Below, piece after piece: positions 16,658 to 23,388 of a stretch of DNA of 64,000 bases. The translations under genes were made by a program, and so were the position numbers. Position 1 is the stretch's first letter. Each line of letters opens with the position of its first letter. Origin of the DNA: JAEXNA01 sp037189585 (GTDB lineage: Bacteria; Vulcanimicrobiota; Xenobia; Xenobiales; JADMJV01); assembly GCA_037189585.1 (NCBI GenBank), contig JBBCJA010000033.1, forward strand, positions 1 to 64,000, read 5' to 3'. The notes below the pieces were generated by a model. It was not told the origin of the DNA, did no database searches, and saw only the letters and a list, made by a program, of their open reading frames with translations.

Positions 16658-18325
16658 ATGACGAGCATGGTGAATTCGCGCGGGCCCAACACCCTGGAGG
16701 CGCCCTTTCCTCGCTGGGGCCGAAACGGAATGGCGGTCAGCGATCACATCGACGCCTCCGAGGCGGCCTGCCAGGTCCTTCGTGAGGGGGGCAACGCGGT
16801 CGATGCCGCGGTGACCCTATCTTTGACACTGGGCGTCGTTTGCCCCCACTACACCGGCATTGGAGGTGGGGGATTTGCTCTCGTCTGGCTACCTGGAATG
16901 CCGGCGCCTCGCTTGTTGGACTACCGCGAGGTCGCGCCCAGTAGGGCTCATCCTGAAATGTTCGGCGACGATGATCTGGCCTCGATCCGTGGTGGTTCGG
17001 CTGTGGGAGTTCCGGGATGTATCGCGGGACTCGCCTCTCTCTTAGAAGAGTTTGGAACGATTTCGTGGGAGCGCGCCTTAGCTCCCGGAATTGAATTTGC
17101 TCGCCGCGGGGTTCAGACCTACCCCAATCTCCGCCGAGTCGTGCTAGGGCGGCGGGAGCACCTTTCCGCCTTCCCCGCTGCGGCGCGCCTCTTTTTAGGC
17201 GAAAATGGACAAGGTCCGTTGCCCGGTCAAAGAATCGTCATGAGCGATCTCGCCGGCACCTACGAGCGGATGGCAAAGCACGGCCCCAGAGAGTTTTACG
17301 AGGGAGAGACCGCTCGTCGGCTGATAGCCGGTATCCAGGCCAACGGCGGAGTCATGACCGAGTCCGATCTCTTTTCATACTCTCCAGTGGAGAGAGACCC
17401 CCTTAGAGGCTCCTACAAAGGACGGGAGATCTGGACTGTGGGACCGCCCTCCGGTGGAGGCATTCAGCTCTTGCAAATGCTTCATATCATGGAGCCTTTC
17501 GGACTTGGGCCTCAAGATCTCGGAAGCGGGCTTGCCTATCATCTGCAATCTGAGGCGATGCGCCTCTCTTTCGCCGACCGTTCGATCTGGGTGGCCGACC
17601 CCGCCTTCTTCAAAGTTCCTGTCGAAGAGATGTTAAACCAATCTCGACTCGATGAATTTCATGCCATGGTCAGCCGGGAGCAGGCGATGGAGCTTTTCGA
17701 GCCGCCCCCTTTAAGAGTCGAGGCGATGACGGGGGTTAACCTGCCGGGAGACGGTGGGACAGCCGCGTTCACCACCGCGGACAGTTCGGGAGGCTTTGTC
17801 GTCGCCACCGAGTCGGTCAATCTCTGGTTTGGCTCCATGCTTATCCCCGAGGGCACGGGAGTGGTTCTCAACGACGTGATGGACGACTTCAGCCGAAATC
17901 CAGGTATTCCGGACGCCTTCGGTCTGGTCTCCTCCCGCATCAACCAGGTGGAGCCCGGAAAGCGTCCAGCGTCGTCTTCTTCACCGGCGCTCTTTTTCCA
18001 AGAGGGTAGGCCGGTCGCCGCGCTGGCCTCAGCCGGAGGTCCTCGAATTGCTACAACCGTCTTCCAGATGGCGCTCAATCTCTACGACCATAATCTCAAT
18101 ATTCGCCAGGCTCTGGACGCTCCTCGCGTTCACCACCAATGGCTGCCCAACGAGCTCGCCGTCGAATGGAACATCCCAGCCGACGTCCGCCAGGCGCTGG
18201 GCCGAAGGGGCCACAAGGTCGTGGAAGGCCCTAGCCGCAGTCACGCGGTGGGACTGGTTCATGACGACGGCGTCTACTATGGCGCGGGAGACTTCCGAGC
18301 CGACGGAGAGGCGATCGGCTGCTAA
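16658..18325 (+). CDS. ggt: Gamma-glutamyltransferase
   Basis: 555 residues; ATG at 16658 with AAAGG nine bases upstream. The enzyme cleaves or transfers the gamma-glutamyl group of glutathione and related peptides and self-processes at a Thr that becomes the small-subunit N-terminus. Seen: the opening GMAVSDHIDASEAACQVLRE and GGNAVDAAVTLSLTLGVV, the GIGGGGFALVW loop, GGSAVGVPG, a GPPSGGGIQLLQML segment, and the processing region GDGGTAAFTTADSSGG with Thr368 as probable nucleophile. LASAGGPRIATTVFQ and the C-terminal GHKVVEGPSRSHAVG match too. No signal peptide is visible, unusual since many bacterial enzymes are periplasmic. Confidence 0.92.
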   Translation: MTSMVNSRGPNTLEAPFPRWGRNGMAVSDHIDASEAACQVLREGGNAVDAAVTLSLTLGVVCPHYTGIGGGGFALVWLPGMPAPRLLDYREVAPSRAHPEMFGDDDLASIRGGSAVGVPGCIAGLASLLEEFGTISWERALAPGIEFARRGVQTYPNLRRVVLGRREHLSAFPAAARLFLGENGQGPLPGQRIVMSDLAGTYERMAKHGPREFYEGETARRLIAGIQANGGVMTESDLFSYSPVERDPLRGSYKGREIWTVGPPSGGGIQLLQMLHIMEPFGLGPQDLGSGLAYHLQSEAMRLSFADRSIWVADPAFFKVPVEEMLNQSRLDEFHAMVSREQAMELFEPPPLRVEAMTGVNLPGDGGTAAFTTADSSGGFVVATESVNLWFGSMLIPEGTGVVLNDVMDDFSRNPGIPDAFGLVSSRINQVEPGKRPASSSSPALFFQEGRPVAALASAGGPRIATTVFQMALNLYDHNLNIRQALDAPRVHHQWLPNELAVEWNIPADVRQALGRRGHKVVEGPSRSHAVGLVHDDGVYYGAGDFRADGEAIGC

Positions 18326-18380
18326 CCTATCGTGCATCGATCCGGCAGGGAAACGTGACAGTGACCAGAACGATCGAGCC

Positions 18381-18480
18381 GACCGGATAGCTTAGTGGAA
18401 AAGCGACTTACGCCGGTGCGGTTCTGACACCCAGACGGCACCACGGCTACAGTGACGCGAGTTCGATTCTCGCTTCGGTA
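18381..18480 (+). tRNA. tRNA-like RNA with enlarged anticodon region (identity unresolved)
   Basis: The ends fold like a tRNA. The acceptor strand 18381-18387 pairs with 18474-18480 in six of seven positions. There is TA at positions 8-9, a four-pair D-arm (18390-18404), and a perfect T-arm (GCGAG TTCGATT CTCGC, 18457-18473). CCA is not encoded. Between the D- and T-arms lie 51 bases instead of about 22. These fold into one long hairpin (ACT/AGT, GCCG/CGGC, GTGC/GCAC, then a five-pair stem with one bulged base), so no normal 7-base anticodon loop forms. A TTCTGAC segment resembles a Gln-CUG loop, and tRNA-Gln-UUG lies 139 bases on. Degenerate tRNA, unusual tRNA or structured RNA are all possible. 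Confidence 0.4.
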
Positions 18481-18530
18481 AGAGAGCGGTGACTCGGGTG
18501 TCGAGGTGCCGCAGGACGACCGCCCTCGCG

Positions 18531-18563
18531 GAGGCGGGTCAGGAAGTGTCCGCGCCTCTTTTT
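18531..18563 (+). terminator. Intrinsic terminator after the tRNA-like RNA
   Basis: GAGGCG (18531-18536) pairs with CGCCTC (18553-18558). GG/CC continues the stem past one bulged base, and TTTTT follows. It separates the tRNA-like RNA from the tRNA-Gln unit. Confidence 0.65.
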
Positions 18564-18577
18564 CTTCGAAGTCGCAG

Positions 18578-18606
18578 TTGACTTGAGGACGATAGGCGGC
18601 TAACAT
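18578..18606 (+). promoter_or_regulatory. Promoter of tRNA-Gln
   Basis: TTGACT (18578-18583), a 17 bp spacer and TAACAT (18601-18606) predict a start near 18613, six bases before the tRNA. Confidence 0.65.
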
Positions 18607-18618
18607 AAGGCCGGTTAT

Positions 18619-18693
18619 TGGGGTATAGCCAAGCGGTAAGGCATCGGGTTTTGGTTCCGACATTCCCTGGTTCGAGTCCAGGTACCCCAGCCA
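18619..18693 (+). tRNA. tRNA-Gln (anticodon UUG)
   Basis: 75 bases including encoded CCA. Acceptor TGGGGTA pairs with TACCCCA (18683-18689). The anticodon stem TCGGG/TCCGA encloses TTTTGGT with anticodon TTG at 18651-18653. The T-arm CCTGG TTCGAGT CCAGG is perfect, and the discriminator is G. The sequence is very close to typical bacterial glutamine tRNAs. Confidence 0.97.
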
Positions 18694-18697
18694 AGAG

Positions 18698-18724
18698 GGT
18701 CGCCAACACGGCGACCTTTTTTTT
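18698..18724 (+). terminator. Intrinsic terminator of tRNA-Gln
   Basis: GGTCGCC/GGCGACC stem (18698-18704 with 18710-18716), 5-base loop and eight consecutive T, four bases after CCA. Confidence 0.95.
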
Positions 18725-18732
18725 GCCTTTCG

Positions 18733-18884
18733 TCAAGATTAAAAAATTTGGCTTTCTGCCCAAAATTCGTGATCCATCCGCGTTTCATCAAGATCCGAAA
18801 ATTCGAACTTTCTATCCACAATTCTGGGATAGACAGGCAAGCCAGGAACAAAAATTCTGGCTTTCTCTGTCCAAAATCGTGATT
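18733..18884. repeat. Three copies of an AT-rich ~42 bp repeat
   Basis: Copies near 18733-18774, 18786-18830 and 18844-18884 share the pattern CAAGAT..AAAATT....TTTCT..CC.AAAAT..GTGAT. A fourth copy lies at 19391-19430, on the other side of the small secreted-protein gene. The repeats are far more AT-rich than their surroundings and hold no ORF with a ribosome site. Confidence 0.6.
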
Positions 18885-18914
18885 CAAGGGCTGCGCTGTC
18901 GCGCGAGAGGCCCG

Positions 18915-19328
18915 TTACCGAGGGAGATAAGACTGTGCTCCAGCCGCATTATCCTTGAGAAGCTCGGCGGCCATCTGTCCCACCGTGGACTGGTCCATCA
19001 TACAGCCCGACATTCCAGAAACCGGAGTGGTGTCATTCCGAAGACTCTCCAGAGCCTGGACTCCTCGGGACTTGTCGAGACGATAGAGACCCAAGGCGGA
19101 ATAGAGCTTGGCCGCCGGAGTACCCGACTTGAGTAGCTCTTCGAAAAGTGGAGCCGCTGCTTCTCCCCTCATGAGCTCGGCTCGGAACGCCTCGTAATTG
19201 GGACTGGCCGTGCCCGCGTAACCGATCGCGCGACCATCAAAGCGGGCCACCTCCGCGAGTTTGACTTGAGATTCCCCGTAAGCGGCGAAGCTCATCAAGG
19301 CGAGCAGTAGAATCATCAGTTTTTTCAT
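18915..19328 (-). CDS. Small secreted protein, unknown
   Basis: 137 residues with AAGGAGAG eight bases before the ATG at 19328. MKKLMILLLALMSFAAYGES is a clear signal peptide. The mature ~118 residues are helical and include PAAKLYSALGLYRLDKSRGV, reminiscent of a HEAT-like or TPR-like pair of helices, and a Cys (SGCMMDQSTVGQ). The protein is probably periplasmic. It lies between two groups of short dispersed repeats; its stop codon overlaps one copy of the GC-rich hairpin element found three times just upstream. I assign no function. Confidence 0.8.
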   Translation of the reverse strand: MKKLMILLLALMSFAAYGESQVKLAEVARFDGRAIGYAGTASPNYEAFRAELMRGEAAAPLFEELLKSGTPAAKLYSALGLYRLDKSRGVQALESLRNDTTPVSGMSGCMMDQSTVGQMAAELLKDNAAGAQSYLPR

Positions 19329-19390
19329 GTCGATCTCTCCTTCTCCCCCCGGTGTCTAGAGACTCCCGTCGTAGCCCAGGCTGAAAAATT

Positions 19391-19430
19391 CCAAGATCAA
19401 AAAATTCGAGATTTCTGCCCAAAACTTTCC
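19391..19430. repeat. Fourth copy of the AT-rich ~42 bp repeat
   Basis: CAAGATCAAAAAATTCGAG followed by ATTTCTGCCCAAAA matches the consensus of the three copies at 18733-18884. Confidence 0.55.
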
Positions 19431-19448
19431 AAGGTCAAGGCCCATGTT

Positions 19449-19558
19449 CGAAAACGGGTAGCGCTGCCTGCGCGAGAGGCCGCTATCGAAAAAGCGGGCA
19501 GCGTTACCCGCGCGAGAGGCCGCTATCCGGAAAACGGGCAGCACTGCCCGCGCGAGAC
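19449..19558 (-). terminator. Three tandem hairpin terminators downstream of the ATPase gene
   Basis: Three ~39 bp units (about 19449-19486, 19487-19526, 19527-19558), each containing GCGCGAGAG and, on the minus strand, a GC hairpin such as CGGGCAG-tg-CTGCCCG followed by TTTT. A related single copy lies at 18888-18921, across the stop of the small secreted protein. Each would work as an intrinsic terminator for the upstream minus-strand gene. Confidence 0.65.
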
Positions 19559-20868
19559 TAGATCAAGACCGGGACGGCTTCGGCGGCCAGCGCCTCGCGC
19601 TCTTGAGAGTTCATGAACTCCGGCTCGAGGCGATCTTTTTCAAAGACGTAGCTGCGCAGAGGGTCGTAGTCGGCGTGCTGGTCGACCAGGTCCAGAATAT
19701 GAACGAATTCGCGTAGGAAGAGGCGCGGGACCACCTCGACTCGTCCGCCAAAGCCTTCCGTCATACTGCCCACCAGAGCCGAGATGAAAGCATCCGGTAC
19801 CTTGGTCTCCAGCAACTCCGGATGAGCCGAAGGGTAGAGAGCGCGAATCTTTTGGGCCACAAGATGCAGCCGGTCGCTATCTAAAACTGGTAAGCTGATC
19901 TGAGGCTGACGCAGGTTGGTCGGTTCGTCGCCGTGCCCAGTCACGCGAATCCGCTCGTGCAAAGGTTGCAATGAGGGGACGCCCTGTGGGCCTTCGAAAA
20001 AGTCGGGAGTTCCGGTCAATACCAGATGCAAACCGGGAAGCTCCCCCGCCTCGATGGCGTCGATCAACTGGCGCAGGACCTCCAGAGACTTCATCCGCTC
20101 CGGGCGGCGCAGACGCAAAATCGTCTCCACCTCGTCAAGAACCACCAGCAGTCCTGAGTATCCGGAGCCCTCCATCATCTCCAGCCAGCCCCGCAGGAAG
20201 GGCAAGACATCCCAGCTTTCCACTCGACCGGTAACGTCGGCCAGCTTCTTCACGTCGAAACCGACCTTGTCGTCTCCGCCCATCCAATCCAACAGACCTC
20301 GGGCGTCGGAGAAGCGGTTCTCGAACTTGGCCTTGTGATAGGCCTTCAAACAGACGGAAAGCCGTCCCGCCTTCTCCCCCACCTTCACCAGGTTGGTCTC
20401 GACCTTTTTCGCCACCGCCTCCGCGAAAGCGGGGTCTTCCTCGTCCATGCCGTCGATCTCGATTACCTGGTCCTCCAGGCGGTACAGCCAGCGGTCGACC
20501 AGAGTCTGCAAAGAACCCCCTTTGCGGTCAGACAAAGACAGATTTTGGCAAAGGCTACGATAGACCGAGGAAAGTTTGTACAAAGGAGTGTCGGCGCCCG
20601 AGATCACCACTTTACTGACCAGAAAGTTCGACTCCAGAGCCTCGGCCGCGGCAAGCGAGGTCAAAAAGGTCTTACCGGAACCGTACCCACCGCGCACGAA
20701 CTTAAAGGCACAATGGCCACCGGCCACCCATTCGCGCTGCTCACGCAGAACGCTCATCTGGCCCTCGAGGCCCACCGCGAAATGCTCCAAGCCTTCCGAG
20801 GGCACCGTTCCAGCTCTCAAAGCGTTGATGATCCCGGTGGCCGTGTTCTTATCGATAGGCTTTAACAT
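19558..20868 (-). CDS. BREX-type ATP-binding protein (BrxD/DUF2791-like P-loop ATPase)
   Basis: 436 residues. Walker A is RGGYGSGKTF at 59-68. Walker B is LLVVLDEVE at 240-248. A sensor-like strand with Thr follows (LHLVLTGTPDFFEG, about 281-292). The N-terminal IINALRAGTVPSEGLEHFAVG, the arrangement of an ATPase core, VVPRLFLREFVHILDLV near 390-405 and the overall length match the DUF2791 proteins called BrxD in type 6 BREX and found in other defence or stress loci. None of the usual BREX partners (BrxC, PglX, PglZ, BrxHI) is nearby. Instead it overlaps by 7 bp a beta-helix protein gene and is followed by tandem terminators: a two-gene operon. Substrate and role are unknown. Confidence 0.82.
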   Translation of the reverse strand: MLKPIDKNTATGIINALRAGTVPSEGLEHFAVGLEGQMSVLREQREWVAGGHCAFKFVRGGYGSGKTFLTSLAAAEALESNFLVSKVVISGADTPLYKLSSVYRSLCQNLSLSDRKGGSLQTLVDRWLYRLEDQVIEIDGMDEEDPAFAEAVAKKVETNLVKVGEKAGRLSVCLKAYHKAKFENRFSDARGLLDWMGGDDKVGFDVKKLADVTGRVESWDVLPFLRGWLEMMEGSGYSGLLVVLDEVETILRLRRPERMKSLEVLRQLIDAIEAGELPGLHLVLTGTPDFFEGPQGVPSLQPLHERIRVTGHGDEPTNLRQPQISLPVLDSDRLHLVAQKIRALYPSAHPELLETKVPDAFISALVGSMTEGFGGRVEVVPRLFLREFVHILDLVDQHADYDPLRSYVFEKDRLEPEFMNSQEREALAAEAVPVLI

Positions 20869-22658
20869 ACTTCTCTCCCTTGTGCTTGACTGCTCCGCCC
20901 GCCGACCGGCTGACGGGTCCGTGTAAGATCGATTTTGAGGGCGTAGACATTGCCTTCCGGACCGTCACCCTCGTGTTTTAGGACCGGCATACCGGCCTTG
21001 TTCAGACGGTCGATCAGATTCTCCATCGCTCCGCCCACGCGACGGCTCTTGGCCGCCTTCCCCAGCGCCATTTCACTCAGCCGTCCGTGGCGAAGCAGTG
21101 CTAACAGCATGCTCTCCTCGATCGGCTTCGGTTGAAAGGGCAGGCGAAGTGTGGCTCCCCCCTCGACCACCAGGGTCACGCCGGGCGTCTCTTCTAAAGA
21201 GGGGAGCTGCTCCATCGAACGCTTCAGGGCCGGCTTGACTCCCTCCAACAGGAAACCCTCGCCCTTGTTATCGCGCGCGCTGTTTCTATCCAGAACAGTC
21301 TGAGCTTCAGCCCCCGCGAACAAGCCGTGACGGCCGTTGTCGTGAAAGCGGTTACTCACCAGGACGGAGGTTCCGCTTCCCAGCAACAAGGCTCCGTCTC
21401 GAGCGTTCTCCGACAACTCATTCCCCATCAGAGAAGCGCTGGCGAGGTCGGCCACCGCCACGCCGTGCAGGCCGTTTCGACGCAAAGTGGACTCGCTGGC
21501 CTGACCCAGCGCCTGATCGGCGAGCAACAGCCCTCCCTTACGATTCCCCTCTAAAAGGCAGGCGTTGAGGATCAGCGACGCGGTTCCGCTGACTTGAGCT
21601 CCATAACCGGCCGAGCCCAAAAGAGAAGTCGTCTCAACCACCAGTCGGCTCTCCCCAAATCCGGCCAGTCCCGAGCTCTGATTCTCTAAAACCTCTGACG
21701 AGCGCAGCACGAGATGAGCGTTCCCGCCGCACTGCACCCCATTGAGCCTGTTTGACTCCGCCAGCAAAGTGGTGGCCAGAGCCTGGGCTTCGTCAAAAAG
21801 AGCCAGTCCAGACCCCATATTGTCGCCCAGACGGCAAGCGCGCAGCGTAGCCTCGGCGCCTCCTCTCAACTGAACGCCGTGACTTTCATTGCCGAAAGCT
21901 TCCGACTCGATCATCGAACAGCGGCTCAATTCTGAAATGTCGAGTCCACACAGATGATTGGAAGCGAACTGATCCTCCAAGGAGTCCCAAGAAGACTTTC
22001 CGGCGAGATAAGCCCCGTGCTGACCATTTCCGGTCAATCCATTGCCACGACTCTGGATCCTGGCGCTGTCCGTCAAACTCACTCCATGGCATCCGTTCCC
22101 GGTCACCCGGCAGAGCCTGAGGTCGGCGCTGGAACTTCCACCCATCACAAGGCCCGACCATCCCGACTCTTGCAGCTCGGTTCCGATCATGACCAGGCGG
22201 GAAGCGCCCCTGAGTCGTATTCCGTCGGCCCGAGCGCGTAAGAACCCACAGGCCCGCGCCGAAACGGAAGCATCCTGTCCCAACTCCATGTGCTGGTCGT
22301 TATTCTCGAAACGACACTTAGCCAGGCGAACTTCCGCTTGTTCGCGCAAGACCAGAGCACGACCCAGCTGCTCTTCCGTTCCACCCTCGGCCCCGGCGAA
22401 GATGCACTCTCGAAAATCCGCGATGGCGTCGCTGATGACGATCAAGGTCGCTCCCTGGCCCAAGCTGTGCACAAATTTGCAGCGGAGCGCTCGGAACGTC
22501 GCCCCCCCTTCCAGAGTGAGACTAGCCTCTGAGGAAGTGAAGTGAATTTCGGCGTCCTGCAAAGCCAGGTCTCGGCTCACGGACAACGGCCCATCAACCG
22601 TGACAAGGCCTCGCAAGGGCTCTCGAGGCGCTTCCGCCAACACATCTTCCAACGTCAT
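20862..22658 (-). CDS. Cytoplasmic right-handed beta-helix protein with winged-helix-like C-terminus
   Basis: 598 residues, no signal peptide or membrane helix. From about residue 15 to 480 it is a run of ~22-residue coils (LCRVTGNGCHGVSLTDSARI, ACRLGDNMGSGLALFDEAQA, NACLLEGNRKGGLLLADQAL, with NGxHGV-type turns), the right-handed parallel beta-helix of the NosD/pectate-lyase-like superfamily. Such proteins are usually exported, so an intracellular one is notable. Residues about 505-575 (SMLLALLRHGRLSEMALGKA, VGGAMENLIDRLNKAGMPVL, NVYALKID) read as a winged helix-turn-helix. No sugar-active site is evident. It is the first gene of the operon and overlaps the ATPase by 7 bp, so the two probably act together. 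Confidence 0.85.
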   Translation of the reverse strand: MTLEDVLAEAPREPLRGLVTVDGPLSVSRDLALQDAEIHFTSSEASLTLEGGATFRALRCKFVHSLGQGATLIVISDAIADFRECIFAGAEGGTEEQLGRALVLREQAEVRLAKCRFENNDQHMELGQDASVSARACGFLRARADGIRLRGASRLVMIGTELQESGWSGLVMGGSSSADLRLCRVTGNGCHGVSLTDSARIQSRGNGLTGNGQHGAYLAGKSSWDSLEDQFASNHLCGLDISELSRCSMIESEAFGNESHGVQLRGGAEATLRACRLGDNMGSGLALFDEAQALATTLLAESNRLNGVQCGGNAHLVLRSSEVLENQSSGLAGFGESRLVVETTSLLGSAGYGAQVSGTASLILNACLLEGNRKGGLLLADQALGQASESTLRRNGLHGVAVADLASASLMGNELSENARDGALLLGSGTSVLVSNRFHDNGRHGLFAGAEAQTVLDRNSARDNKGEGFLLEGVKPALKRSMEQLPSLEETPGVTLVVEGGATLRLPFQPKPIEESMLLALLRHGRLSEMALGKAAKSRRVGGAMENLIDRLNKAGMPVLKHEGDGPEGNVYALKIDLTRTRQPVGGRSSQAQGREVC

Positions 22659-22736
22659 CTCGCCACTTATTTTGAAAAGAATTCAAAAATCCTTGCTCCC
22701 GTGCCGGCAAATCGCTCAGAGCACCGGAGCCTGCCC

Positions 22737-23294
22737 TCAGTCGTAGGAACCGTAGGAGTCGTCGTAAGAATAGTCATAGTCGTCCCTATCATCGTGAGTC
22801 ACGCCGAGGTCCAACGGCGGAGGAGAGGGGCTGTTCACGAAACGGCGGACCTTATCATGATCGATTTCCGTGGGTTTCTCGACATGGTGAGGTGCTGAAA
22901 CGTTCGAGCCCATACTCGAAGCCTTATGAACCAGCCAGAAAAGTCCGAAAAACAGGAATCCTCCACCAAATAAGACTCCGCCCGCCCAAAGGAACCCCTC
23001 GGCCAGACTCATCTCCTCGGGAAGCTCGTCAGAGGTGGGAGTCGATTGGGGACGAGCGGAGGTAATGGCCTCCTTCTCCTTACTACGAAGATACTCACGA
23101 TAGGATTCCTCGGCCTGGCCCTGGCGAAGACGCTGCAATTCCGACGGAGTCGCGACCTTCGAGGGCTTTAAATCGCTCCAGAGAACCTCGCGACGCTCCC
23201 CGGCTTCGGGAGGCTCCGCCGCCGCGGAGGCTCCAAGCAACCAACCTAAAAGAAAGAGAAAGAGCCAAAACCGCCGCCCTGTGAAACCATTCAT
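22737..23294 (-). CDS. Exported membrane protein with Asp/Tyr-rich tail, unknown
   Basis: 185 residues from the ATG at 23294, chosen because MNGFTGRRFWLFLFLLGWLL followed by GASAAAE is an excellent signal peptide; a longer reading to 23390 would bury it and collide with mutS2. A second hydrophobic helix (FLWAGGVLFGGGFLFFGLFW) lies near residues 100-122. The C-terminus is extremely Asp/Tyr-rich (THDDRDDYDYSYDDSYGSYD), possibly cation-binding or disordered. The region between the helices is charged and Gln/Arg-rich. It is divergent from mutS2, with 94 bp between the starts. I recognise no family. Confidence 0.75.
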   Translation of the reverse strand: MNGFTGRRFWLFLFLLGWLLGASAAAEPPEAGERREVLWSDLKPSKVATPSELQRLRQGQAEESYREYLRSKEKEAITSARPQSTPTSDELPEEMSLAEGFLWAGGVLFGGGFLFFGLFWLVHKASSMGSNVSAPHHVEKPTEIDHDKVRRFVNSPSPPPLDLGVTHDDRDDYDYSYDDSYGSYD

Positions 23295-23388
23295 GCCTGA
23301 ATCTATTCGCTCCCCCTCGAGGCGGCCCTCCGCCGTTCCACCAGCATACCTGGTAGGGATGAGACGAAGGTCTTCGGAAACAGTGGCC

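Noticed and set aside
18619..19136. Plus-strand ORF starting in tRNA-Gln
   Set aside because: It covers the tRNA, a terminator and AT-rich repeats and runs antisense to the small secreted-protein gene.
19449..19558. CRISPR-like array
   Set aside because: The ~39 bp units are near-identical throughout with no unique spacers, and no cas genes are present. Hairpin plus T-tract explains them as terminators.
20335..20865. 176-codon plus-strand ORF
   Set aside because: Antisense within the ATPase gene; no start context or domain.
19558..22658. Complete BREX defence system
   Set aside because: Only a BrxD-like ATPase is present; no methylase, PglZ phosphatase, BrxC or helicase gene lies in the window.
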